Numbered from the stretch's first letter, positions 23,560 through 38,900 are shown. The stretch is DNA of 64,000 nucleotides from Acanthornis magna (GCA_036785705.1 JAWUZG010000001.1:8060001-8124000), one strand, 5' to 3'. The notes: generated by a model not told the origin, from the letters alone. Translations and numbers: made by a program.

Positions 23560-26500
23560 ATCATTACTGTGACTAATTACATTGCTTCAGGCCATACCAT
23601 GGGTTCCAGAATTTTTTTTTCAAGTGAATTAACTTTAATTAAATTAATTACAGTAAGAGGAAATGGAAATTCATCTGTGATTCTGTGACAATGCACATGG
23701 CTACGCAGAGAAATCTATGAGGGTTTCATTGCCAGGTAGCACATGACATATACACAAAAGATCACATTGACACAAAACTTGTTTGTAACAGAAAATTGTG
23801 TTGCTTTAGGAGTTTTTATACATGTAAGGAGGGATCCTGTTACACCAGTATACAAGGGTTTACACAGATGTGTGAATTCCAGGACGTGATGTGAAATAAG
23901 GTAAACCAGTGTGAGATCCGAGACATTTCCTATCAGGCCTATGGCAGTAAAAATAACATGGCTAATACATCATACATGAACTCATATTTTAACAGCTTTC
24001 ACCCTGTATGCCAGGCTTGAAATGCTGCTGGTACCTGACAGTCTTCATATCAGCAATAAAAAGGAGGTCTTCTTCATTAATTTTCAAAGGATGCTGTTAA
24101 GGACTCTATATTAAATATATGTGTATCTCGAAGAAAAATAATGGTAGGAATTTTATTGCAGGGTATTTTGGCAGAACTTTTTAGAATATCATGTTCCAGT
24201 CACTGCTTTCCACTATGTCACACCTGCTTACGCCTTTTGTGACATGTTACACTCCACACCATAATGCAAAGTGACTTATCTGGTGTAACACAAAGTGAGG
24301 CATTAGCAAATGTATAAATAGCTTTGGGAGGGAACCAGATTTAGCAAGGAAATTTTGATCCCATCAGACAGTGCAGATTTTGATAGACTTTTAGTCAGTT
24401 TGCAACAGAAGTCTATATGTTTGCATTATTCAGTACAATTTAATATGAATTACAAGATGAAGAATGTAAAGAGACGTTCTGGTAAAACTCTGCTATAATA
24501 CGTTAAAGAAACATGAGAGCTATATTTAAGGACCTTACATATCAAATTTAAAGAGAAACAAACCCCAAGTATTTAAGGACTCATGTCATCTACCAGAACC
24601 ATGGCCCAGTCCTGAAAATACTTAAGCCTATGAATAATTTAACGTATGAACAGTTAAGCTAATATACATCAGTTATTCTGTTGGCACTGAAGAGACTAAG
24701 CAGGAATGTGCCTTTAAGCACATTGGACAGTGCACATTTTGTCTCCCAGGCTTTATATCGTCAAACATTTTTTCCCCTTTACTTTGAGAAAAAGTACTTC
24801 TAGTAATTAGGAAAGTAAAATTTGAAAGTATGAGAATATATGAAAAGATGTTATATTATGTAACAACAATTTTACAGGAATATACTTTGGCTCAACCAAA
24901 TGAGTATTCATAAGTACATGGTTATTTTACTTCCATTTTTTATTTGTAACAAGTAGTATTCAGAAAATTAAAGAAAACGACTCCAATAAATAACTGGAAA
25001 AAAATTTCACTCAAAGTTTTGCTTAATATATTTTCTTCAAAAAATAAACTTTATTGGCAAAAAAAAAACCCTCCAATGAAAAAATACTTTAGAAAAATAG
25101 CTAAATTTAATCAGCATAAAACCTTGATGAAGAATTTCCATTACCATAAGGTAAATATAGAAATACTATGTTTTATTACTGCCATGACATAATTGGAAAC
25201 TATCTGGAAAACATATATAAAATGATACATGTTAATATATGCAACCTTTACATTGCTGCCCTGTGATTTAAGATTTTTTTATTGTGCTACACTTCTACTT
25301 CCTCTTCATAGTTTTGGATGGAGAATACCTAATATTTTAGAGCTCTTCCTTGATTACTCTAATATGCTTTACAGGAAAACATAAATTCTATCTGTAAATG
25401 TATAGGAAGCCAGGATGTCCTTTTCAGATCTGAATTCTAAAACATTTTTAATTTATGTAACATGGCAGTGGTATTTCCAACTACTGAAAATTACACTTAT
25501 ATTTCTGCAATGAACCACTCAAAAGTGACTCACAACAGTTAAGAAGTGATAGAACATGTTCACTTAGCACGATTCTGGCATTGTAATTTTTAACATACAT
25601 TATATTTCAAATGGGGGAACATTTCTGCACTCATTAGGAGAGCTGGTTTCTTTGCAAAGGGTTGCAGACATGTAAATTCCAACATATACTGGAGTATAGA
25701 TTAACATGAGAGCACAGATTAGCAGTCATGGGATAAGAAAAGAGAACAGGTTTAAATATTATTTGTACCTAGAAATGGTTTGGTTTTTGCAGTATCTTGG
25801 TTGTTTGGAAAATAGAAATTAACTTCAGAAAACCCAACAACCCTCTTGGAAACAGCAAATTAGCTTTGCCAAAGCTGAGCTTTTTATCTGACATCAGCAA
25901 TTCATACATATGTGATACAATAGAGAATGAGACTGCATAAAAGTAAAGCACAGCTTTTTAAATTAAAAAAAAAAATTATAAATTAATTTTAATATCATCT
26001 AATGCTTTTTTGGGTTTTTTAGGTTCATGGGATTAGTTGACTGTTTCTGGCATAGATAACGTAGTTGAGATCTATGAGGCAATCACTCATTTCCAAAGAG
26101 TAAGAATAACTGAGTTAATTAGCAGATGTGAGGGTGAAATAGCTTTCCCATTAAAGAGAAATTTCAAGATGTTAGAAAATAATTACTGCAAAAAAGTATG
26201 AAAATTAAAAATTGCATACATTTGTATTAGCCAAACCCTCAAAGAGAATTGACTGCAGAACAGTTAAAACACTAGATTCTTCTTTAAATAGTTAAGTTTT
26301 GATAATTTACATTTCTTTTTACACAAGATAGAAAATAAATCTATCTTTAAATCTTAAAATGTGACTTCTTGTCATCTTTGAAGCATTGCTGAAATAATTA
26401 ATTCAATTAATTTTGAGAGCAAAATGCACCGTTGCCTAAACTTTTCAGAAACTTGTAAAGATTTCAGTTTTGACAAATAAACACCACCAAAAAAAATCAA

Positions 26501-29500
26501 AAGAAATCTATGAACAAAATCAAACCTTTTGTAAAATTTTTGATTAATTCTGTTAATCCATTCCTATCTGGTGGAGAATTCTTTTTCATACTCAGCTTCC
26601 TCCCACATTCTTCTGCACTGCAGACTCTTTCTAAGTAAAGCCATTCTTTGATGCAGTGGGGAAGACACATTTTCTAAGGAGGTTCCTTACATATATTTTT
26701 CCAGTTGTCCAGGCTGCCAAATCATTCTCATAGGAAAAATGCTATTATACTGCAGGTTTTTGAGGGCAGAACTTAAGTTTCTGCTTGCTACAGTGCAACT
26801 GTAAGCAGTACAAAACTCATCCTGTAGCAGTTAGATCCCATTTTACCTATAGGACATGAGATACCTTCTACAGTTTTTTCACACTCTAAATTTTTAATGA
26901 CAGATCCCATGCATTTCAAACAAGGACTTGTAATTCCCAGTAAGTGGCTCCAGGTGATCCTGTTACAGAAAGATAAACACTGATGATTAAACTGAAACTC
27001 CATTATTTCCCAAATCCATCCCTTGCCCTGTTCTGAAGAGCTGCATCAGAAATAAAATTTAAATGCATAACCCAGTTTTGCCTCGAAAGAACAATTTCTA
27101 TTTATTTTCTTGAAATTTAAAATTACATAGGGAAAAAAAAAAAGAGTGATGGACTTCCAGAATCCCTGAAATAAGAGTTAAGTAAGCAGTGTAAGATTCC
27201 TAATTCCAGACATTGTCTTGCATTCAGCTGATGCAAACTTGGAGGCATTCCTCTTTATTTCAAGTAATGACCCACACTAGGAAAGAAATTGTCCAATCTC
27301 CATTTCCTGGAGAGAAACTTCCTGAGGTTGTTCAGATTTCAGATGTACTTTGAAGGGCACAGATGTCAACACGACCAGTGTGTTCCCAGCTGGTCAGGTA
27401 GAACAAAACCTGCTCCCTATGATAAGAAGGCGTTGAGGTCCACTAGTGATGGTGACAACTGTAGAGAATTTTGACTCGGAAGATGAGGTTGCCAGAAACA
27501 GCAAAATGTTAGGGGCTGATTCATTGGAAACCACCAGAACTGTGAAGATAAGAAAAATGCACAATTTACACAGGAATATGAAATTATTGTTCTGCTGAAA
27601 CATTTTTAGTTTGGTCTGATGGAGGGGGGTAATTAAGTGTCCACGTGGTTAGTGAAGAGAGGTAACTGATTAGATCATGGTGTTTCTGTTAGGGGCAGAG
27701 GCACAAAGCCAGGGGGAAAATTATAAAACCAAAACACAACAAATCTGAAAAGCTATGACATTGCTGTATAGGCACTTTGGGCATGGGGAGAGTGAAGAAC
27801 CACATGGAAGGGAGAGGTTTCTTGGTTTTGTTCCTGCTGTGTTGTCATAAAGAGGGTTTTGTCAGGAATTTCTGTAAATAGACAGGGTTCCATTCAAAAG
27901 CAGCTGCTTCTGATCATAATTAATTCATCTTCATGGAAATATTCCCTGACATGCTGAAATGTTAGAATTGTAGGATCAGGTAAAGGCAGGTAAAGTGTCT
28001 TCCTATTCAAGTGTGTATAATTACACAGACTTTCACATACCTTACATTTATTGAAACTGCTACATTTTAACTGTAATGTATTTTATTCTGTAATTTAAGA
28101 AACACAACAAAAATGAGATTACTGAATAATTTCCTCTGTAAAATTTACTGTTACTTTTTAAAGCACAGTGAGGTCGGGGGCACTGTACTGTAACCTTTAG
28201 ATTTCTTTTGCACATTCAAATGGGAATTGGAAATGCTTTCATTGTTATGCATGCTATTAAACACTGACCTAATATTACAGCTGCGTATACAAGTAGCAAG
28301 AGTATAGAGAATAAATTTTGATGCGCTTTTTTCACAAGCACAAGAGAGTAAGGAATAATTTGTTGTTTAGGCACAGACTTAATATTTTCAAAGTAGATTT
28401 GCTCAGTTATTTATTTAAATCTCTTAAGAATAAAAATACAATGTTGCATTATTCCCAGTTTCCTATTTCCACAATTACATGATTCGACTTAGTTTTTCTT
28501 TAAAGTACTCTAAAATAAGCAGATTCACAAACAGACACATATGCAGCAACATCTGGTTAGTTATTACCCTTCTTTCATCTGGTACTGGTAATAGGGCAAG
28601 ATGGATGTTTTTTAAGCAGTCTAGTACAATTACACAGCCAAAAGCATCAAACTCTATATTTAGAGATCTCAGGAAAGTTTATGCTAAAATTCAACCAGTG
28701 TAGTTCAGCCATTGTATAAATTTGATATAAAGTTCTGTCTTTAAAGATAAAAGTACATTAGTTTCTGGTTTTTAAATGCACTGGAATACTAAGACCCTTT
28801 ATTTCATCTTTCACCATACTCCTTTTCAGTTATAAAATCACCAGTGTCCTAAACTTTGAACACCCATACCTTTGTTTGCCCAGAGGTTGAAAAAGCAGTG
28901 CAGGTCACAAGTTCTTCAACTCCCACGAAATTTTTGGCAATTTGGGGAAAACACAACCTCATCCTTCCCCAAATCTGCCAAAATAGCATTCAAATTTGAA
29001 ATACTTCACGATGCTTGATAACAGGCAGAGATGAAACTTGGCTTGACTGTCTCCAGTCAGCTTTGCTGCTCATGGGAGCTCCCAAGCAAACACAGCCCTT
29101 TTGATGCCACACGAAGCTGCCAAGTGAGAAGCCTGGCACAGGCGACTGCCACGCACCGTGGCAGAAAAATGCTACTCATCTGTGGCTGGGCTCCACACTG
29201 ATGGTGAATACAGAAAGGGTGATTAATATCACTGACTGCAAACCCAGGTAAGGCTGGAAATTGCAAAGCTTTGTATCACCTCACTGGTGTGGTTAATCAA
29301 AACCAAGCCCTGGTAGAATGTACCCTCCCCATGCTGGAAGAATTGTGGTGGTGCTGTTGCACTTTGCTGGAAAAGCTCTTATTTCCAGCTAAATTAGAAA
29401 GCCTTACAAGGCATTTGTCATTCATGGTAACAGTAGGAGAGAAATCAATAGTACATTCACAGCTGATCCCCAGCAGCTCTTGATCTTCCTATTCTAAAAG

Positions 29501-32500
29501 CAAAAAAAAGCGCTGAGTTCCTTAGTCTGGATAACTTCATTATCTAATGTTCACCCCAATTACAGAAGATTTAAAAGGTAAGCAGACCCCAGTCTCCCAA
29601 CCCAGAGAAATTCTGTATTCCAGTTAATGTCAGAGATGGTGAACACCTCACACCATCGCATTTTGAAGCTGCACCTACCTTGAGGAAGTTGCGCACTCAT
29701 CTCAGTGCCTGTTGGTTATGTAGCTGGTCAGGGAGCGTGAGGGTGGGGATAATGTGCCCCAATGTTCAGCTGGGGTGGCTGTGTGAAGAGACACCACAAA
29801 CTGTGTCTGAAACTAGAATATGAACTCCATTAGCTAATGTGTTGTCTCGGTAAGGACAGGACTTACTCCCCCTTCCAGTTCCCCAGTTTTTGCTGTTTTC
29901 CCATTATGGCAATTCTTTCTTGTAGCCCATCTTCATCTCCAGGTGTTCTGAAGCAAATTACCACACGCCTCAACAACACCTCTAAACACCAATGCAAGAG
30001 AAATGTTATCGCCTTTCTGTTTGCTACAGATATTGAGTTCTGCTAACTAATTATCACTGTGTCCTCATCAGTGTGGGGTTTATTTTTCTTTTTGAACAAA
30101 GCAAACCTAGCTGAGTTTGCTCACCTTAGACAATGATTCTTAGTTTTCTCTGCTTTTAGAGCATAGATAGATGTGAACTGTTACAGCACAGAGATTGTGC
30201 TATAATTGTTCTTTTATACAATTTAATTCCAGAGTACAATGTACTGCTATTCTTTATTGAAGCACCTAGAAATCCCAATTGATTATGAACTTTTGTTCTA
30301 CAGGGTGTTTTATAGCCCCCTAGTAAGATATCCCAGTCTTCTTAAGCTGAAAATCTTCATTTTCAAGGGAAAGCTTTGTCCTCAATTTAAAAAGTAAGGA
30401 CTAAGTTATAGAGCTCCTGAATGACTTCTTACTATCATCCTCAAGGACTGTGACAGGCAGGAAACTCTAAACTTGGTTTCTTAATTGAGAAGCATCTTTG
30501 ACTTTTTAAGAAAAATAAAGGAGACATGTTGCTTTAGACATACATTTATTCACATTTGTCTGTACAAATATCTGTAAAAAGTGTACAAATATGCATTTTA
30601 AAATTATTATTATTATTTATCTGTAGATACACTTTATACATATATACTTATATATGTGTATCACAGCAGACGTGCCTGAGGAAGGGCCAGGAACAGGACT
30701 CTGCTGTGCTGCTGGGGCAGCCTCGGGGCTCTGCTCAGGGCTGCCCTTCGTGGGCAACATAGACCCAACAAAGTGGAAATCCAGCACAAAATGCCCACAG
30801 CAGAAGTATTGTGGGATGTCAGTGAGGAAATAAACTTTGCATTAGTCTTGACATACTGGTGCCTCAGGCAGCATTTTCCTTTGCCCATGTACCTGATTCA
30901 TAAAATTATACTGAGGTGCCACAGTCCTGCAAAGTGGAATTTTCTTATTGATCTGGCAGATGTTATTGCTCTCAATTTTTTCTCCAGTCAGCCAGGGCAC
31001 AAGAGGTGTAATGGGGACATGCAGCATAATATGAGTCACATTTTAAGTATTTATTTATTTTATCTTTGTGCCAGCTCTAGTACCTGGAGCTGGATGCCAT
31101 GCCAGGGCTGTTATGGAGAGCACCAACCTTAACCAAAACAAAGGCCTGCACACATTGCCATTTAGTGAGTGAAACTCGCTTTTATTAGTAGACTTTTGTG
31201 GTCATTCTAGGGACTCTGAAGCAGCTTTCCAAACTATTTAATGAGTGTGATGGTAAAATATCAGTACAGTTTCTCTTTTCATATTGTGAAATATTATTAT
31301 TCCAGCTGTTACTAACAGAATGTGAGACTGTAGGTACAAACCTTGTGTAGGTTTTTGAAGTTGAATTTCAATGTTTAACATTGTACTAGACCTGCTCTGT
31401 GATGGAATCGTGCAGAAAATAAGTTTCCTCTTACTAATATAAAGTTTTTAAAAAAGTCTGCCCTATTCTTGCTCTCCTCAGTTTTCCTTGACTTTCCTAA
31501 CAATAGATTTCTTGAACTGAATTCCATATTGCCTTTCTGGCATTGAATACTCCACTACTAATGTCAGGAGAGAGTCAATTGCTGCTTCCAACTATAAATG
31601 TGGCATTTGAAACTGGATCAATATCTACATCTGACATCAAATGACATCTCTATTATTGCCAATAAATTTCTGATTAACCAGTGGGGTAGCCGTTGATAAT
31701 ACATAGCAGGACAGTTGGTGAAAGAGTATTATAACTCAGTGTTTCTTCCTCTTCTCAGACTTTTTCTTGCAGTTTTTCTTGAATAGAAGAGATAATGTGA
31801 GGTGAGTAATGTACAATGAGAAAGTGCAGAAATACATAATAAAGCTTATGAGAATCCAATAAAACAGATATTTATGAAGACAGGATAAGATAGAATTTAT
31901 AGACAAAATTATCGCATAGAAGGAAATTAATTTCAATATTAATTTGCAATTCTACAGCAAAAAAATTGAAAGTTTTTGATAGTACACTGCTGTATTTTGA
32001 GGGGCAGCATCACAGGTCTGGTGACTTAAGAAATCTTACAAACCATTAGAAGTAGCTGTCATTTTTTGTCAGCAGGTAGTAAGTATTAGGAAATAGAAGC
32101 CTGGGAATCTTCTAGGGCCATGGAAGACTATTGGAAACATTTTTATATCAACATGAGTGGAGAGAGAATGTGAACACATGGATGCAAAATACCAGCAGGA
32201 GAAGGATTGTAAAAATTACATGTGTTGCTGAGGCCTTCAGCAGCAGGTCATCAATATCCCAGCACACACCTACCTGCAGCTCCTCTGAACAAACAGGTAT
32301 GAAGCAGAGACTGACTAAATGCTAATGACTCACAGCAGTGGGACAAAGTAGAAAGATTAATCACCACCAGCTTCCAAAGGGTACCATGAGACATATCCAA
32401 AACCTGCATTCTCCTAATGCCTGGCAGCTGCGGGGAAGCTTCAAAAATGATGCTCCTGGTCCTCCCCAGCACTGGAGGGGCTCTCAGCAGAAGCAGGACA

Positions 32501-32951
32501 TGCTGTGGGGCAGAAAAGGACAGGCTGGGGAGGCACTCTGACCTCTGCTGCCCCATTTTTCATCATGTTTGTGCCCATCACTACCCCATCTGACATTTCT
32601 CCCACTCCAGAGATGTGAGGGCTTCTCCAGCAGCCTTTGGAGCTGGGGGCCCTGCCACTGCCTATTGGTTTTGTCTAATTACTTCCTATTCACATTAAAA
32701 TTTAACCACTTGCCCTTATTAAGGAAGCTGTCTTTTATTACTCACCCACACATTCAAGGATATATATTTAGTTTCAATATGTTGAAACATGGGCATTATA
32801 TATAAATATGTAAACATCTTTTATATGCAGCTGTGTATATATAAATAAAATATTTATTTACACACATTTGTACAATTAATTGATATGTAATCTAAATTTG
32901 ATATGTTATATAAATTTTATATATAACATAATTTTACATGTAATATGTTTG
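23560..32951. other. Unique AT-rich DNA, no gene seen
   Basis: More than 9 kb without a recognisable gene or dispersed repeat. AT content is high, with homopolymer A/T runs near 23610, 25965-25975 and 27131-27142, an (ATT)n piece near 30604-30618 and TA-rich sequence to 30660. A small GC-rich patch at about 30663-30770 contains paired arms GGGCAGC and GCTGCCC. An imperfect inverted repeat lies at 24232-24301. Around 32750-32940 the DNA is almost entirely A/T and includes an 11-bp-arm palindrome (32902-32912 with 32920-32930). Confidence 0.5.
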
Positions 32952-32987
32952 TGGATGGATGGATAGATAGATAGATAGATAGATAGA
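32952..32987. repeat. GGAT/GATA tetranucleotide microsatellite
   Basis: About three GGAT units run into about six GATA (ATAG) units, ending in a GACA variant. The change of unit along the array is typical of a GATA microsatellite that spread by point mutation and slippage. It sits at the edge of a 190-bp A/T-only-like stretch. Confidence 0.93.
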
Positions 32988-35900
32988 CAGAAGGAGTTGT
33001 AGATGTGTATTGTAGATGCGTATTGTATATTTTTCCACAGGATCACTTCTGGACAAAAAGAAACCTGGAGCCAATCAATTGGTTTCAAAAAATGGCAACT
33101 GAACAATCACACCAATGAGAAAACATGTTGGGCATGAGGCAGCTGTGCACAGCAGCCACTGTGTGTGCTGGGGACAGGGTCCCCACGGTGCCACATGGAC
33201 CTGGCACCACCCATGGCACCTTGGGCTGTGCCCCCACCAGCTCCATCCCAAGCTGCACCATCTCCAGCTCTGCCTGTTCCCAGAGGCCTTGGCAGCTTTG
33301 GGGTGCAAAATTAACGCTCCCATTATTCAGTCGTCTCAAGAAATCTTCCTAAAGTTTTAACTTGCTTATTTTTACTTTGCATATCTTGCCTGTCTCTATT
33401 AATTGTTCCAGCAACAGACTAATTGCTGAAATTACTGCTGTCAACTGCATTGCTTTCTCCTTCAGCCACAGTGTCTGTGGGCTAACCCAGGATGCCCCAC
33501 CTCTGTTGATGGAAGCTTTTATTAATGCTCTGTGGTTTCTCTGTGTCATTTTCTTTCCAACTCTTGCCCAAGACAGGAAAATTAAGAAATATTTTCTTGT
33601 CCCCAGCTTGCATCCTTCACTGGAGGTACCTGAACTGCAGAGCTTGCTTAAGCTGAATGTTGATGTGTTTTGTACAGACTACAACTCTGCCAAGAAGAAA
33701 TTGTAGTCCAATGGTAATGAAACTTTCCAGTTACATGAAGGAAGTACATTCAGATCAAACAGAAGATTATATGAAATTGTTTAGCTGAACTGCAAATGCA
33801 TATGTCCACACCAGGGACACAGAGCGCTGGGTGTAAATTGGGCTCTGAATTTTATTATTTTTTCTTTTTTTTAGTAGAGAAAGAATTCACATTGGATTTT
33901 CTGCTTAAGACCTAGAGAGTAGACACAGCTGCAAATCCCCCAAAGAGACACTTGTGTTCACCTAGTCCAGCTTTAGCAACCAGTGCTATTCATGAGTGCA
34001 GTAATCTTGCTGCTGCAGTATTACACTGCTCCCTTTTTCTTCATTTAATGAACACGTTAATTTTTTTTCAAGGAGGATGTTGTTGGCTACTAAATATTTT
34101 CACATGCTTAGAAAACCATTAGAAAGAAGTAAAGAAATCCACTGAGAACTATGAAATACAAAGGCACCTGGAGGTCCCTGAGGTACAAATTGCTAGAGGC
34201 TGGGGGATATTTGCCCTGTTCTTACGAATTTTAGGACTGCCTCTGCCCAGTGTCAGAGAAAAGGCCAGACAAATAGGCATTAGAGTATTCATCAGCATCC
34301 CCCATTACCCTCTCCATGACATTTATTTGCTTTGCAGTGCTGCATTCAGACGCAGCAGTGCTGCTTCACTGCAGCACTTTGGTTTTCATTGCCATTGCAA
34401 TTGGTGACGATGAGCTATAACTCCTGATTTGCTTTGATTTATTGTGCTGAGCCATACTTTGTTTCTACAAGATCACAAGGAAGAACTTGCTGAAGTGAAG
34501 AGGACACAAAGGATGTGTCAGGTACCAGGGAACCAGGGGGTCTCACTGCCCACATGGAACATAACCCAATACTATCAGTCCTTGCCACAGACACAGGACA
34601 GATTTATGTTGACATAAAACTCATGTGAAACTAATCAAATGCAAGAGAATTTCAGGTATTGAGATGAAGGGACTGTTGGAGCTTGAAATTCAAACTTTAA
34701 CAAGATGAACGTATAGGCAGAAAATTAGATAAATAATCACATGAACTACTCTGCGGCTGGGCACAAGATTTTTCACTTTGGGGTTTTGTGTCCATACTTA
34801 ACTAAAGATACGCATTTTCTTCATGTATTACAGGTAACAATGTCAAGTACATTCTCATCTCTTTGACTGCACAGATGTAATTTCTTTCAGTGTGCAGGAA
34901 ATTTTGAGTAGGTTTACTCTGCTATATTGATTTGGGCTTGACTTACCCGTGCAAAATACTTCAGGCTCAGTATGACTTATGTTCTTTAATAAAAACAAAT
35001 CTTTCATACATGACCAAACCCCAAGCATTATGACCTCACTAGAAGTTTCATTTTTCTTAGATAATTTGTATTTCTTCATCTCTCTACCAGCTCTACGATT
35101 CTAGCTCATCCTCAAGCTTTCCTAACAGAAATCCTTATCCATGCCACCCTCGTGCTGTGGCACCACCATGAGTGTTTTTGTTGCACATCTCCATTTATAA
35201 GCTTGAAATAAAATTCAAATAAATGCAAATTTCAGTAAAGTAATATGAACAGGAGAAGTGTCTCATGATAGCAGAGATTTAAGATCTCAGTGTGCTCAAA
35301 TATTTAATTCTTTTCAATCTTTTATTGCTTTGTTGCTGCCTAGGTGGGAAGTGAACGCTCTTTAGGATTCTGAAATGGAAAATCCTGAAAAGATTCCAAA
35401 CCAAAATTTTGTTTTAAGAGCTTTTGCACAGAGAAAGTCCGTATGCAAGGGTTGCAATATGAATGGGCATTTTCAATGCTGTTGCAGTTTGGAAGAAAAC
35501 AGGGAAGTCTCTAAGGCATGAAGAGAAAGACTAGAATCTTCAGAAAAATAGACTCTGTTTTCCATATTTATTAAGTAATATAAATACTCATTGAGAAAGC
35601 ATAAAATATTAAAGAAGTTGAATGTTTCCAACAAGATGGGTAGAGGTCATTAAAGAAAATATCAAGGCAAATTGTTTCTGTGATAGCTCTGTCAGGAGAA
35701 TGAGTATCATACATGTGCTGTCTCCTGCTGGGAAGATTAGTAACAAAGTCATTTTGAAATAATTTTATTTCTTTTGTTGTCTCCATACCTTAAAGTTGCA
35801 GAACAATTTGCATTTGTCAGCATGCCTAAACAATTACACTGACCATGTTTATTCCAAAGTATTTTAGAGTCTTTGATATCCTAATTTATTCCCTTGGAAG

Positions 35901-38900
35901 TTATTTACATTCAAATTATTCTAGTTCCTCCTTAAGAGAGAAGTTCTCTGTTGTATTCATTAAAAACTTTCCAAATTGTCATTTTCTTTCTCCACAAGTT
36001 GGTCCTTTCTGGATGAGAACAATTAATAGCAGCTTTGAATTTGTCAGTTTATAGGACTTTATGGGTAGGTGCGATCTTGCATTTTTATCTCTACTAGTAC
36101 ACAGCAGGCAATCAGTCTGAAAGAGTTCAGCTATGGCGTGAATATAAGGCAAGTGCAAATCCCCAGTGAACAGTGGAGGATTTAAAATATGGGTCCACCA
36201 TTTTACATGAAATTACTATCGATTTATAGACATTTTCTAGCTGTGATATTTTGGCCATAGCCAAATGTATAAGTAAAGAAATAAGATATTAAGTGTCATT
36301 CGGATTTATCAGATTCTGAATTCATGAACCAATCTGTGAAGAGGCAAATGGCCACATTACCTGCTGTTCTTTCCCACAGCAGTATTTATCTATCCAGGAC
36401 AGAGGCATAATACAGCCTGAATCATCTGGGAATTCAGGTCATAGGATCAACACAGCATAGCATGTATGCACTTCTGGTTTGGTAAAATTAATAAACCTCT
36501 GCGTGTATAAGTTAATAAAAATCAAATCAGGTACTTGAAAATCTGTAAGAAAACAGACTTACTGAATAGCTACACACAAATCATTCATCCACATCTGCAG
36601 ACAATACACAAAACTACTTTCAAAATTCCTCTGACATTTTATGCACAATTTATTTAAGCTAGTTCTGATTAATGATATGTCAGACATATGTCTTCCTTCA
36701 GCAGGCAGTGGAGGCTGGTGTTCCTCTCCTCAGGATTCCACCGGTTTGGTTCCTGTATTTCATTTGTATGTACATTTTGCCATTTGTAGGTGTACAAAAG
36801 TTAATAGCCCCCAAGTGCATCTGCTGGCTGATATTTAGAAAGTTCATCAGAAGCCCTTAAACTTTTTTATCTCAGATGGGATGGTACAATATTCCCTTGG
36901 ATTTACAAGAGCCATTCATCAAAGACAACACCTGGTGTAACACGAATATCAGCCGAGGCCACTTTTTGATCTAGTAAGCTGCCACATCCATTGATTTTCT
37001 AACTTCTACCACCTTTCCACAGCATCCTCTGAAAACACCTTTTTTGATTTTCCTTCACAATGTTCATAACCATACCTAATGCACATTTCCAGGAGCATAA
37101 CACAGGAAGATCATTCACTTACCACCTACTTTACAAATGAGCAGGAAATTCTCCCGTCAATGCCTGGGGAAGACACACTTAATGACTTCCATTAGTATTA
37201 ATAGAAGTTGCCAGAATGGATCCCTGTGCATTTTATTGATAACAGACTTCAAATTTGACTCTAAATGTTTTCATTTATTTTTAATTGTGTAAGTAAACCA
37301 ATCTAAAAATCCAGTGGAAGATTTACTTCCTTTCTAAACTCTTTCTGGATGAAATGTTAGCACCTTTCTAAGGGAATAAAAATTGAGTTAATATTGCTGT
37401 TGACAAGCCAGGTATTTTCCAATAATAAGAAATATGAAAGCACACCTCAATAGAAAAATAGTGTTATAAATATAACAAACTTTTGCTTTTGAATTAGCAG
37501 GGAGATTAATTATTAAAGATATTGCACCATTTCACATTTCAACTACAATCTAACCTCCAGTAAAAAAATATGTTTTTCTGGCAAATATAAAAGTTTCTTG
37601 TCAACAAACATTGCTACCCTGATGACTAGAGTATCACCTCAATTAGACCCTCCAAACTGTATCTCCTTGATGTCACTGTCACACTTCCCAATTGTTTTGA
37701 TTTATTCAGTGTCCTGTGCTGTACATCAAGAGAGGGCTGTCAACACTGTAAAATGGCTGGGGTGACGCTGACAGCTTGTCAGGGATCAATATTCTGCAGA
37801 CACAAAACCAAGGAAATTCACTGAATGGTGTTGTCACAGGTAGTGGAAAAAAAGCTGATTTTGGGTGGGGTTTTTTTACATATCCATTTCTACAAGGACT
37901 TCTAGAAATACCAAGTTAATTGGCAGAACAGTAAATTACCTGAATAATTTAGGACCTGCCTCTGAAGGCCCACAGTATTTTCTGCATCTGGAAAACTTTT
38001 AGGAGAAGAAAAACAGCAACACATATGATAATATTGATGCATGTTAGCATTCAGCTACAGTTAGCATCCAAGATTTAGACACTGACATGGTATAATAAAC
38101 AATTTAAATCATTTACTCTCCCTTTTGGTTAGCAACATCAGCCCCCCCCACTGATCAGAGGGAAGTTTGGCTGTTTTCTGCAATGCCTTTGAAGAGGTAC
38201 CCAGGAGTGATGTTTGTGCTGGCAGATTGGTTGTTAAAGTCTTTGCAAGGGACTCAGAATTAAAAAGCAAGCTAAAAATTTAATCTGAATAAGAACAAGA
38301 ATCCCCATTACGGTCAACCTAAAAATGCATGAAATTAAGATGGGTTTGGCCCAATGCTCTATAATTAAAGAGTTGTGGGCTTTCAATCAGAGAAAAATGC
38401 CATCTCACTCCCTTATTAGGTGCCAGAATAACTTAGCTTCATTTCATGGTTCTTGCACATAAATTGCCCTTAGATTGATCAGTGTGGAGAAGTTCCTTAG
38501 TGTTGTACATAGCAATTCATGTCCCGGCAATTCCTTTGGGTTCTAAGGAGAAATAGAGCCATCCTAGCAGAAATGTAATCACTAGATGTGCCATGGCTAT
38601 GCTGCACTGGTCACCTTCATTTTCAGGCGCTCTTTTGGGAAGGGCCAGGGACCACAGGCAGGGGAATTGTTCACAAAGTTTCTTCCCTTCTCGTGGTTCA
38701 GTGGGAAGCAGAGTCCTACATTGCCAGTCCCTGTTGAGCTCTGGGAAGAGCAATGAAGTGAGTTTATTTATTGTGAGTGTCGTTGTGGGAAGAGGGAGAC
38801 AAACAGATGAGTTTTGCTGGTTTGATGTGAGGCTCATCAGATCTGATAGAATTTTTCTGACTTAAGGAAGGCACCTCTGTGGTCAAAGCTAGTCGGTCAA

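Noticed and set aside
23148..23576. 142-codon plus-strand frame
   Set aside because: It covers the minus-strand solo LTR and has no protein motif; LTRs often contain spurious frames.
24280..36944. Same 12-mer CTGGTGTAACAC at about 24280 and 36933
   Set aside because: Over a hundred 12-mer coincidences are expected by chance in 64 kb; flanks do not match.
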